NCBI RefSeq assembly: GCF_042652185.1
Contig: NZ_JBHSIX010000018.1
DNA: 64,000 nt
Source of the DNA: Actinacidiphila fildesensis
Lineage (GTDB): Bacteria > Actinomycetota > Actinomycetes > Streptomycetales > Streptomycetaceae
Reading direction: 5' to 3' (one strand)
Below the pieces are notes generated by a model. It ran no database searches, was not told the origin of the DNA, and saw only the letters and a list, made by a program, of their open reading frames with translations. Shown here piece after piece: positions 35,326 through 43,155 of the stretch. Every line of letters starts with the position of its first letter. Positions within the stretch are counted from its first letter, which is position 1. The translations under genes and the position numbers were made by a program.

Positions 35326-36205
35326 CACCGACCCCAAGGAAGAGACCGGCCCCGGCGGCCACACCGAGGCCGTGGACGACGCGCTCACCAACAAGGGCGA
35401 CGCTCTCCGCAACGATTCCCCGGCCAACGATTCCCCGGTCGCGGACATGGTCCGCTTCGACCAGGTGGTGAAGCGGTTCGGCGACCACACGGTCCTGGAC
35501 CAGCTCGACTTCGGGCTGCGACGAGGTGAGCGGGTGACGCTCATCGGGCCGAGCGGCTCCGGCAAGACCACCATCCTGCGGCTGCTCATGACCCTCGAAC
35601 GCGTCACCGAAGGCACCATTCATGTCGACGGGGAGCCCTTCTCCCACATGCCGGGCGGCCGGGACGGACTGGTGCCCGCCAACGAGAAGTACCTCCGAGA
35701 ACGCCGGCGCCGGATCGGCATGGTCTTCCAGCAGTTCAACCTGTTCCCCAACATGAAGGTGCTGGAGAACGTCACCGAGGCGCCGGTCCACGTCCTCGGC
35801 CTCAGCCGCGACGAGGCCGCGGAACGCGGCCGCGAACTGCTGGACCTGGTGGGCCTCGCCGACAAGTGCGACGCCCATCCGACCCAGCTCTCCGGCGGCC
35901 AGCAGCAACGCGTCGCCATCGCCCGCGCGCTCGCCATGCGGCCCGACATCCTCCTCCTCGACGAGGTGACGTCCGCGCTCGACCCGGAGCTCGTGGCAGG
36001 TGTGCTCGACGTCCTGCGGGACATCGCCCTGAGCACCGACATCACCATGCTGTGCGTGACGCACGAGATGGGCTTCGCCCGCGATGTCTCCGACCGGGTG
36101 ATGATGTTCGACCACGGCCATGTCCTCGAAGCCGGGCCCCCGGACCAGCTGTTCGAGGCCCCGGAGCACACCCGCACCCGCGAATTCCTCAGCGCGGTCC
36201 TCTGA
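35315..36205 (+). CDS. ehuA: Ehu-type ABC transporter ATPase
   Basis: 296 residues from TTG 35315 (GGAGA six bases upstream, inside ehuD). The first 45 residues are a low-complexity acidic extension. The ATPase core shows Walker A GPSGSGKTT, Q-loop FQQFNLFP, signature LSGGQQQRVAIARALA, Walker B ILLLDEVTSALD and the switch His in VTHEMGFA. It energises the uptake of the Ehu substrate. Starts near 35449 would remove the extension. Confidence 0.9.
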   Translation: MLSDTDPKEETGPGGHTEAVDDALTNKGDALRNDSPANDSPVADMVRFDQVVKRFGDHTVLDQLDFGLRRGERVTLIGPSGSGKTTILRLLMTLERVTEGTIHVDGEPFSHMPGGRDGLVPANEKYLRERRRRIGMVFQQFNLFPNMKVLENVTEAPVHVLGLSRDEAAERGRELLDLVGLADKCDAHPTQLSGGQQQRVAIARALAMRPDILLLDEVTSALDPELVAGVLDVLRDIALSTDITMLCVTHEMGFARDVSDRVMMFDHGHVLEAGPPDQLFEAPEHTRTREFLSAVL

Positions 36206-36254
36206 AGGACACCCTGCCCCTCTGAGGGGGTGCACCGCGCCGTGGCCGGGCACG

Positions 36255-36289
36255 CCACCCCGCCCCGCCTCGGTTTCGGGGCGGGGTGG
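36255..36289 (+). terminator. Hairpin after the ehu operon
   Basis: Arms 36255-36267 and 36277-36289 pair perfectly (13 bp) with a 9-base loop, 50 bases after the ehuA stop. Confidence 0.7.
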
Positions 36290-36638
36290 GACGTCGTGAC
36301 GGCATCACGGCGTCTGACGGCGCCTGGGAGGCGGATGCGCGAACACCCGCTGAAACGCCGCTTCTCGAATCCGCTCACACCGGGCCGGGCGTGCACGGAC
36401 GGTGCCTCTGCCGCACCCCTTTCGCCTTCTGTACGGGAGGATCGGGACTGCCTCGAGCTTCCCCCTTCCGGGCCCGCGCGTCACCGTGCGAACACCGTGC
36501 GCCAGCGCGCGCCGTTCGCACGGGGCGTGAAAACGGGGCGTGAAAGCGAGCGCCGTCCCGGGGCCGCTCGCGAGGTCGCCAGCGGGGCGCGGGGAACCGG
36601 CTTGGGCCACCGGCCAGGGCCTGCAGCACAATGGGTCG
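36290..36638. other. Intergenic region upstream of the CoA-transferase
   Basis: About 350 bases with no gene I can support. It contains the inverted and direct repeats noted at 36484-36545 and otherwise nothing recognisable. Confidence 0.5.
36484..36545. promoter_or_regulatory. Inverted repeat plus tandem CGGGGCGTGAAA copies
   Basis: CCGTGCGAAC (36484-36493) pairs with GTTCGCACGG (36514-36523) across 20 bases, and CGGGGCGTGAAA follows twice, 13 bp apart (36521-36532, 36534-36545). The cluster lies about 95-155 bases before the CoA-transferase ATG and could be a regulator-binding array. Confidence 0.35.
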
Positions 36639-38003
36639 ATGACTGAGGGAATCGATGCGGCGACCGCTCACGCCTGGGCCGCGCTCGGCGGTCCGGCGGA
36701 GCTGGTCGAGGGGGTGTCGTACATCGCGTCACGCGGTGTTCTGCCGTCCCGGCTTCCGGTGCGGGAGCTGGCGCGCGCGACGGTGGGGGTGTGCTCGCTG
36801 GCGGCCGCGGAGCTGTTCGCGCGCCGCGCCGGGGGATCCGTACCGGAGGTGCGGGTGGACGAGGGGGCGGTGGCCACCGCCTTCGTCAGTGAACGGCATC
36901 TGCGGATCGACGGCCGGAAGCCGACGTCGTTCGCCCCGCTGTCCGGCTTCTGGCCGGCGGCCGACGGCTGGGTCAGGACCCACGCCAACTACCCGCACCA
37001 CCGCGCCCGGCTGCTGGCCGCACTGGAGATCCCGGACGAGGGCGACGACGGCGCACTGGCACAGCGGCTCGCGGACCGGCTGCTGACCCGTCCCGCCCGA
37101 TGGATCCAGGAGACGGTTCAGGCGGAGGGTGGGCTGGCCGTGGCCGTCGGCATGGCGGAGGGCAGCCGAGCGGAACTCCCCCTCGTCGAGTCCCGTCGGA
37201 CCGGGGACGGCGCGGCCGCCACCCTGCGGGCCGCGGCGCTGCCGGCCGCCGGCGTCAGGGTGCTCGACCTGACCAGGGTCATCGCCGGACCGGTGGCCAC
37301 CCGCACGCTGGCGCTGCTCGGCGCGGATGTGCTGCGCGTCGATTCCCCCCGGCTCCCGGAACATCCGGACGCCCACGCCGATACGGGTTTCGGCAAGCGC
37401 TCGACGCTGCTGGACCTCGATGTACCCAAGGACCGGCTGCTGTTCGAGGAACTGCTCTCCTCGGCCGATGTCGTGATCACCGGCTACCGGCCGGGCGCCC
37501 TGGACCGCCACGGTCTCGCTCCGCGGGCACTGCTGGAGCGGCGGCCCGGACTGATCGTCGCCCAGCTCTGCGCCTGGGGCTGGGAAGGGCCGTGGGCCGG
37601 ACGCCGCGGCTTCGACAGCCTGGTCCAGGCCGCCTGCGGCATCGCCGGGATCGAGGCCGCACCTGACGGACACCCCGGAGTGCTCCCTGCCCAGGCCCTG
37701 GACCACGGCACCGGATATCTGCTCGCCGCCGCGGTGCTGCGCGCGCTCACCGACCGTCAGGACACCGGCGGAGGCCGGCAGCTGCGGTTCTCCCTGGCGG
37801 GAACCGCCTCCTGGCTGAGGCACGGTATCCGCCCCGCCGCCACCGACGGTGCGGCCTACGACCCGGGCTCCTGGCTGGCCGAAACGCCCTCCCCGTACGG
37901 CCGCCTCCAGTACGCCCGTCCCCCGGTCGGCTACGCCGGCGGCCCCGGCGACTGGACCCGTCCGCCCACGTTGTGGGGCACCGACAGCCCCGGCTGGATC
38001 TGA
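36639..38003 (+). CDS. CaiB/BaiF family CoA-transferase with apparently permuted domain order
   Basis: 454 residues from ATG 36639. The second half (from about 205) has the family N-terminal signature: VRVLDLTRVIAGPVATR, LGADVLRVDSP, then GRRGFDSLVQAACGI near 325, whose Asp is the likely CoA-thioester nucleophile. The first 200 residues resemble what is normally the C-terminal part (DGWVRTHANYPHHRARLL). Thus the order looks circularly permuted. It transfers CoA between carboxylic acids; the substrate cannot be inferred. The NUDIX gene follows by 52 bases on the same strand. Confidence 0.8.
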   Translation: MTEGIDAATAHAWAALGGPAELVEGVSYIASRGVLPSRLPVRELARATVGVCSLAAAELFARRAGGSVPEVRVDEGAVATAFVSERHLRIDGRKPTSFAPLSGFWPAADGWVRTHANYPHHRARLLAALEIPDEGDDGALAQRLADRLLTRPARWIQETVQAEGGLAVAVGMAEGSRAELPLVESRRTGDGAAATLRAAALPAAGVRVLDLTRVIAGPVATRTLALLGADVLRVDSPRLPEHPDAHADTGFGKRSTLLDLDVPKDRLLFEELLSSADVVITGYRPGALDRHGLAPRALLERRPGLIVAQLCAWGWEGPWAGRRGFDSLVQAACGIAGIEAAPDGHPGVLPAQALDHGTGYLLAAAVLRALTDRQDTGGGRQLRFSLAGTASWLRHGIRPAATDGAAYDPGSWLAETPSPYGRLQYARPPVGYAGGPGDWTRPPTLWGTDSPGWI

Positions 38004-38055
38004 TCTCACCCACCCGACCCGTCCGTCAGCTCCCACCACCGACGAAAGGATTCCC

Positions 38056-38571
38056 GTGGCCCTTCCTCCGGCCGCCGACCGGTCCGGCGCGCTCGCGCCC
38101 GCGCTGGATTCGATGACCCTGCTCGCCGCGGCAGTGATCGTTCACGATGTCGGGAAGCGGCGGGTTGTGCTGCTGCAACGCGGTCCTGGGGCGAAGTACT
38201 GTCAGGGCAAATGGGATCTTCCCATCGGCAAGAGCGATCCGGGGGAACCCGTCACCGACACGGCAGCCCGTGAACTGCGGGAGGAGACAGGCCTCGTGGT
38301 CGACCCGGCGGCGCTCCGCGTCGCCCATGTCATCCACGGCGCCTGGGGCGTCGAATCCCCTAACGGCTTTCTCACCGTTGTCTTCACCACGCAGGACTGG
38401 TCGGGAGAGCCCGTCAACAGCGAGCCGGAGAAGCACTCCGCGGTCCGCTGGTTCGACATCGACGCCCTCCCCGGGGAGATGGTGCCCAGCACGGGTCACG
38501 CACTGCGCTGCGTCCTCGACGACGGCCCGCGAATCTCGCTGCACGGCTGGCAGGACCGTACTCCGGGATAG
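38056..38571 (+). CDS. NUDIX hydrolase
   Basis: 171 residues from GTG 38056 (GAAAGGA five bases upstream). The NUDIX box is complete: G-x5-E-x7-REL-x-EETG-L in GKSDPGEPVTDTAARELREE and the next residues. WDLPIGK and AVRWFDIDALP flank it as in the ADP-ribose/Ap4A class. It hydrolyses a nucleoside diphosphate linked to another moiety. It may share a transcript with the CoA-transferase. Confidence 0.88.
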   Translation: MALPPAADRSGALAPALDSMTLLAAAVIVHDVGKRRVVLLQRGPGAKYCQGKWDLPIGKSDPGEPVTDTAARELREETGLVVDPAALRVAHVIHGAWGVESPNGFLTVVFTTQDWSGEPVNSEPEKHSAVRWFDIDALPGEMVPSTGHALRCVLDDGPRISLHGWQDRTPG

Positions 38572-38690
38572 CGGCTGTCACGAATCTGCGCGCACCCCTC
38601 CGACCTGGTCCGTCGTGAACGGCCGCGCGAATGCGGGGCGTACGGACGGCGACTCGCAGGTGGCCGGTTCGGGATCCGCGGGGATGGATG

Positions 38691-38718
38691 CGTTGCACCA
38701 CGCGCAACACGCGTTGCG
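38691..38718. promoter_or_regulatory. GTTGC/GCAAC repeats upstream of the lactonase gene
   Basis: CGTTGC, GCGCAAC and GCGTTGCG lie in alternating orientation; CGCAAC-ACGC-GTTGCG is a perfect 6-bp inverted repeat. LacI-type regulators bind such TTGCGCAA-like sequences. The site is about 80-100 bases before the start of the lactonase gene. Confidence 0.35.
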
Positions 38719-38793
38719 GCGGTCGGCGGACTCTGCTCCCCTGGAGCACCGCACAGCAGCGGACCGGCAACGCAGTATCGGGAGGTGTGTCGC

Positions 38794-39981
38794 GTGGAGG
38801 TCAACGCACGCATGGGCAGGCGGGGTCTGCTCGCCGCGGCGGCGGCTGCCGCCACGGCGGGACTGGGGTGCGCCCCAGGGGCGACCGCGCGGACGGAGCT
38901 GCCTGCGCCCAAGGCGCAGAAACCTTCCGCCGCCGGGACCAGGCCGCTCTATCTCGGCGTCTACACCTCGGTGAGCGGAGGCGGCAAGGGCGTCGCACTG
39001 ACGGCGTACGAGCCCTCGACGGGTGCGATCACGTCCACCGGAGTGGTGACCGGAGTCGCGGATCCGTCCTTCCTGGCCTTCGGCCCGTCCACCGGCACGC
39101 TGTACACGGTCAACGAGCGCTCACCCGGCGCCGTGACCGCGATAGCCCTGCACGGCGGCAGCAACGGCGCACCGAAGGTGCTCGGGTCGCGGCCCACCGG
39201 CGGCGACGGACCGTGTCATCTGTCCGTTCACCCGGGCGGCCGATACCTGCTCAGCGCGAACTACGACTCGGGCAGCGTCGCCGTGCACCCGATAGGCCAG
39301 GACGGGAAGCTGGGCGCGCGGACCGCGCTCGTACGGCACAGCAGCCCACCGCCGGGACCCGGGCAGGACGGGCCGCACGCCCACCAGATCATCACGTCGC
39401 CGGACGGCCGCTTCGTCCTCGCCGTCGACCTCGGCAACGACACCGTGTACACGTACCAGCTCGACGAGACGGCCGGCACACTGCACCAGGTCTCCTTCGC
39501 CGCGCTGCGCCCCGGCGCCGGACCGCGGTCGCTGACCTTCCACCCCGGCGGCACGTTCGCGTACCTGGCGAACGAGCTGGACAACACCGTCGTGGTCTGC
39601 GCGTACAACGCCGCGACCGGGAAGCTGACCCCCGGCGCGCCCCAGTCCACCGGGACCGGGAGCGTCAAGAGCTACCCGGCGCAGCTGCTGGTGACCGCCG
39701 ACGGGGCGTTCGCGTACCTCGCCAACCGCGGCCACAACAGCATCACCCGCTATGCCGTCGAGTCCGCCGGCGCGACCCTGCGCCTACTGGACACGGTGCC
39801 GGTGGGCGGCGACTTCCCGCGGCACATCGCCTTCGACCCGACGGGCCGGCTGCTCTTCGCCGCCAACCAGAAGTCCAACACGGTCACCGTCCTGAATGTC
39901 GACACCAAGACCGGGAAACTGACTCTGGCCGGAAAGCCGTTCGCCGCTCCTGGGGTGGTGTGCGTACTGCCGTCGCCGTAG
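38794..39981 (+). CDS. Lactonase-family seven-bladed beta-propeller lipoprotein
   Basis: 395 residues. I choose GTG 38794, eight bases after GGAGG (38781-38785); GTG 38785 and ATG 38812 are alternatives. RRGLLAAAAAAATAGLGC is an export signal with a likely lipobox Cys. The mature protein has 6-phosphogluconolactonase-type blades (YLGVYTS, FLAFGPSTGTLYTVNE, HLSVHPGGRYLLSANY, PHAHQII, PRHIAFDPTGRLLFAANQ). The family hydrolyses lactones; the exported form here may act on sugar lactones outside the cell. The neighbouring alpha-galactosidase supports a carbohydrate role. Confidence 0.85.
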   Translation: MEVNARMGRRGLLAAAAAAATAGLGCAPGATARTELPAPKAQKPSAAGTRPLYLGVYTSVSGGGKGVALTAYEPSTGAITSTGVVTGVADPSFLAFGPSTGTLYTVNERSPGAVTAIALHGGSNGAPKVLGSRPTGGDGPCHLSVHPGGRYLLSANYDSGSVAVHPIGQDGKLGARTALVRHSSPPPGPGQDGPHAHQIITSPDGRFVLAVDLGNDTVYTYQLDETAGTLHQVSFAALRPGAGPRSLTFHPGGTFAYLANELDNTVVVCAYNAATGKLTPGAPQSTGTGSVKSYPAQLLVTADGAFAYLANRGHNSITRYAVESAGATLRLLDTVPVGGDFPRHIAFDPTGRLLFAANQKSNTVTVLNVDTKTGKLTLAGKPFAAPGVVCVLPSP

Positions 39982-40050
39982 TCCCCCATACCGCCGGAGT
40001 TGCCCCCGGGCTCATCGGCGGCGCTCCAACTCCCCCGTAAGCGGGGGCCC

Positions 40051-40083
40051 TCGACCCGGAAGCGCATCGCGCTTCCGGGTCGA
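40051..40083 (+). terminator. Hairpin after the lactonase gene
   Basis: Arms 40051-40065 and 40069-40083 are perfect 15-bp complements with loop ATC, followed by a short T-rich run (ACTTCTT). Confidence 0.8.
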
Positions 40084-40088
40084 ACTTC

Positions 40089-40117
40089 TTGACATGTCCT
40101 GTCAGTACCGCTGTGAT
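40089..40117 (+). promoter_or_regulatory. Sigma-70-like promoter before the alpha-galactosidase gene
   Basis: TTGACA (40089-40094), a 17-base spacer, then TGTGAT. TGACA-TGTCC-TGTCA also forms an inverted repeat over the -35, which a repressor could use. Confidence 0.5.
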
Positions 40118-40178
40118 GTGGTTGCTTTCGTTCGACCCCGTTGAATTGTGCGCCATTTACCCCCGCATGGAGCCGCAC

Positions 40179-42320
40179 ATGCAGCCCGAACGTCACACCA
40201 TCAGACAGCGTTTGGCGGCCCTGGCCGCCTCCCTGGCTCTCATCACGGGAGGTGGCGCGCTCGCCGCCACCGCCGCCGTGACCGCGCAACTGGCCACGGC
40301 GGCACCCGCCGCGGCCGTCGACAACGGCCTCGCCCTGACCCCGCAGATGGGGTTCAACAACTGGAACTCCACCCACTGCCGGGCGGAGTTCAACGAGACG
40401 ATGGTCAAGGGCATCGCCGACATCTTCGTCTCGCAGGGCCTGAAGAGCGCCGGTTACAGCTATGTCAACATCGACGACTGCTGGGCGCTGCCCAACCGTG
40501 ACGGCGCCGGAAACCTCGTCCCCGATCCGGCACGCTTCCCCAACGGCATCAAGGCCGTCGCCGACTACGTGCACTCCAAGGGGCTCAAGTTCGGCCTCTA
40601 CTCCAGTGCCGGGACCAAGACCTGCGACACCCTCGGCTTCCCCGGCGGGCTCGGCCACGAGCAGCAGGACGCCAACCTGTGGGCGTCCTGGGGTGTCGAC
40701 TACCTCAAGTACGACAACTGCAACAACACCGGTGCGGACGCCCAGACCCGGTACAAGGCCATGGGCGACGCCCTCAAGGCCACCGGCCGCCCGATCCTCT
40801 ACAGCATCTGTGAATGGGGCTCCAACCAGCCCTGGAACTGGGCCGCGAACGTCGGCAACTCCTGGCGCACCACCGGCGACATCAGCGACTCCTGGTCCAG
40901 CATGATCGGCATCGCCCACCAGAACCAGTCGCTCGCCCCGTACGCCAAGCCGGGCGCCTGGAATGACCCGGACATGCTCGAGGTCGGCAACGGCGGGATG
41001 ACGGACACCGAGTACCGCACCCACTTCAGCCTCTGGTCGCAGATGGCCGCTCCCCTGCTGATCGGCAGCGATCTGCGCAGCGCGAGCGCCGCGACGCTCG
41101 CGATCCTCAAGAACACCGACGTCATCGCCGTCGACCAGGACAGCCTCGGCAAGCAGGGCACCGTGGTGTCCAGCTCCGGCGGCAAGGTCGTGATGACCAA
41201 GGCGCTGGCCGGTGGCGACCGGTCGGTGACGCTGACCAACGAGAACGGATCGGCGCAGACGATCTCGACGACCGCCGAGGCGGCCGGTATCGGCGGCGCG
41301 TCCTCGTACGCGCTCAAGGACCTGTGGTCCAAGCAGACCAGTTCCACCACCGGCACCATCAGCGCCTCGGTGCCCGCGCACGGCACCGTGATGTTCCGGG
41401 TGACACCCGGCAGCCCCGTCCCGCCGCCGACCGGGATCAACCAGCTCAGCGATCTGCCCTGGACGTCCGCCACCAACGGCTGGGGCCCGGTCGAACGGGA
41501 CCACAGCAACGGCGAACAGGCCGCCGGTGACGGACGCACCCTCACCATCAACGGCACCACCTACGCCAAGGGCCTGGGCACCCACGCCCCCAGCGAGATC
41601 AGCTACTACCTGGGCGGCAGCTGCCGTTCGGTCAACGTCGACGTGGGAGTGGACGACGAGGTGTCCAGTCCGGGCACGGTGATCTTCCAGCTCTACAAGG
41701 ACGGCACCAAGGTCGCCGACAGCGGCGTGCGGTCGGCCAGTGACGGTCCCAAGCATCTGACCGCCGATCTGACCGGCGGAAGCCAGTTGAAGCTGGTCGT
41801 CACCGACGGCGGCGACGGCATCAACTACGACCACGCCGACTGGGCCGACGCCAAGCTGGCCTGCGGCAACGGCCCGGCGGCCGGCACCAGCGCACTCAGT
41901 GACCTCAACTGGACGTCGGCGGCCAACGGCTGGGGCCCGGTCGAGCGCGATCACAGCAACGGTGAACAGCCCGCGGGCGACGGACGCACCCTCACGATCA
42001 ACGGAGCCACCTACGCCAAGGGCCTGGGCACCCACGCCGCCAGCGCCGTCACCTACTACCTGGGCGGCACCTGCACATCCCTGACCACGGATGTGGGGGT
42101 GGACGACGAGTCCGCTACCAACGGATCGGTGGTCTTCCAGATCTTCCGGGACGGCACCAAGGTCGCCGACAGCGGTCTGGTCACCGTCAGCGATGCCGCG
42201 AAGCATCTGACGGCCGATCTCACCGGCGGTCTCGAGCTGAAGCTCGTCGTCACCGACGGCGGCAACGGCAACACCTCCGATCACGCCGACTGGGCACTTC
42301 CCCGCCTCACCTGCGGCTGA
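40179..42320 (+). CDS. Secreted GH27 alpha-galactosidase with two CBM51 (NPCBM) domains
   Basis: 713 residues; ATG 40179 is preferred because GGAG lies six bases upstream, while ATG 40167 lacks one. Signal peptide LAALAASLALITGGGALA. The GH27 TIM barrel (about 50-330) shows TPQMGFNNWNSTHC, YVNIDDCWA and the nucleophile Asp in YLKYDNCNN; SWRTTGDISDSW holds the predicted acid/base. A beta domain to about 415 follows, then two NPCBM modules with a 450-bp period at the DNA level. It should cleave terminal alpha-galactosides of plant polymers outside the cell. Confidence 0.92.
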   Translation: MQPERHTIRQRLAALAASLALITGGGALAATAAVTAQLATAAPAAAVDNGLALTPQMGFNNWNSTHCRAEFNETMVKGIADIFVSQGLKSAGYSYVNIDDCWALPNRDGAGNLVPDPARFPNGIKAVADYVHSKGLKFGLYSSAGTKTCDTLGFPGGLGHEQQDANLWASWGVDYLKYDNCNNTGADAQTRYKAMGDALKATGRPILYSICEWGSNQPWNWAANVGNSWRTTGDISDSWSSMIGIAHQNQSLAPYAKPGAWNDPDMLEVGNGGMTDTEYRTHFSLWSQMAAPLLIGSDLRSASAATLAILKNTDVIAVDQDSLGKQGTVVSSSGGKVVMTKALAGGDRSVTLTNENGSAQTISTTAEAAGIGGASSYALKDLWSKQTSSTTGTISASVPAHGTVMFRVTPGSPVPPPTGINQLSDLPWTSATNGWGPVERDHSNGEQAAGDGRTLTINGTTYAKGLGTHAPSEISYYLGGSCRSVNVDVGVDDEVSSPGTVIFQLYKDGTKVADSGVRSASDGPKHLTADLTGGSQLKLVVTDGGDGINYDHADWADAKLACGNGPAAGTSALSDLNWTSAANGWGPVERDHSNGEQPAGDGRTLTINGATYAKGLGTHAASAVTYYLGGTCTSLTTDVGVDDESATNGSVVFQIFRDGTKVADSGLVTVSDAAKHLTADLTGGLELKLVVTDGGNGNTSDHADWALPRLTCG
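41445..42320 (+). repeat. Two 450-bp tandem CBM51-coding units
   Basis: Units begin at 41445 and 41895 and share long identical stretches (for example AACGGCTGGGGCCCGGTCGA and ACCTACGCCAAGGGCCTGGG), indicating a recent internal duplication. Confidence 0.75.
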
Positions 42321-42389
42321 TCCCGGCACCGGCACGACCGGCCGGACGGACGTGATCCGTTCGACCGCGGTGACCTGAACCACCAGGGT

Positions 42390-42419
42390 CTGCCCGGCCT
42401 CCGGAGTGCGACCGGGCAG
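42390..42419 (+). terminator. Weak hairpin after the alpha-galactosidase gene
   Basis: CTGCCCGG (42390-42397) pairs with CCGGGCAG (42412-42419) across 14 bases. Confidence 0.35.
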
Positions 42420-42494
42420 GCTCTACCATCTGCGCAACACGGTGATCGCGTTCCGCCGCCGGGCGGCGCCGACGCCGAGGCCAAGGGAGCGCAC

Positions 42495-42986
42495 ATGTCC
42501 AAGCAGCCCGCAGTCGGTACGCCGGCCCCCGACTTCACCCTGCCCGGGCTCGTCCTCGGTCAGGGCGACGCCGACGCGGAACGGGCCGACTACGCGCTCG
42601 CCGGACAGCGCGGCAACCCGCTGCTCCTGGTCTTCTACCCCGGCGACGACACGGCCGTGTGCACCAAGCAGCTGTGCTCCTACACCTCCGACCTGGATCG
42701 TTTCACCGGCCTGGGCGCCACCGTGTGGGGCATCAGCCCGCAGGACCTGGACAGCCACGAGTCCTTCGCCCGTAAGCACCGGCTCGGCTTCCCGCTGCTG
42801 GCCGACACCGACCGCACCGTGGCCAAGGCCTACGGCATAGCCGTCCCCGGACTCGGTCTGCGCCGCTCGGTCTTCCTGCTCGACGGCGAGGGCAACGTGC
42901 GTTGGAAGCACGTCGCGCTGGCCGGTCTCACCTTCGTCACCACCGATGTACTGGCGGAGCAGCTCGCCGCGGTGCAGGCCGGCTGA
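42495..42986 (+). CDS. bcp: Bcp-type peroxiredoxin (AhpC/TSA family)
   Basis: 163 residues from ATG 42495 (GGGAG six bases upstream). PAPDFTLPGL, LLLVFYPGDDTAVCTKQLC (peroxidatic Cys in VCTKQ and a second Cys five residues on) and a Ser-rich YTSDLDRF segment identify an atypical two-Cys Bcp protein. It reduces peroxides using thioredoxin or similar. It lies alone in its direction, between the alpha-galactosidase and a kinase. Confidence 0.88.
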   Translation: MSKQPAVGTPAPDFTLPGLVLGQGDADAERADYALAGQRGNPLLLVFYPGDDTAVCTKQLCSYTSDLDRFTGLGATVWGISPQDLDSHESFARKHRLGFPLLADTDRTVAKAYGIAVPGLGLRRSVFLLDGEGNVRWKHVALAGLTFVTTDVLAEQLAAVQAG

Positions 42987-43155
42987 GCGCCGGCGGGCAC
43001 GTCCGCCGAACGCCGGACACGGCGCCGGACCGTACTCCATAATCGAACACGCTCCCGTGCAACCACCGGCTGCGTACAGGCGTCCACCCATCAACCGGTA
43101 GCTCCGCGGAAATCCCGTGCCGGAGCCCGTCCGATTCGACGAGGTGCGCCCGACA

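Noticed and set aside
33014..36205. Glutamine or glutamate ABC transporter (Gln/Glu) as the name for the ehu-like operon
   Set aside because: The binding protein is closer in pattern to EhuB; the substrate is left open.
39750..42383. Minus-strand frame of 877 codons opposite the alpha-galactosidase
   Set aside because: GC3 artefact; the plus strand encodes a full GH27 enzyme with catalytic residues.
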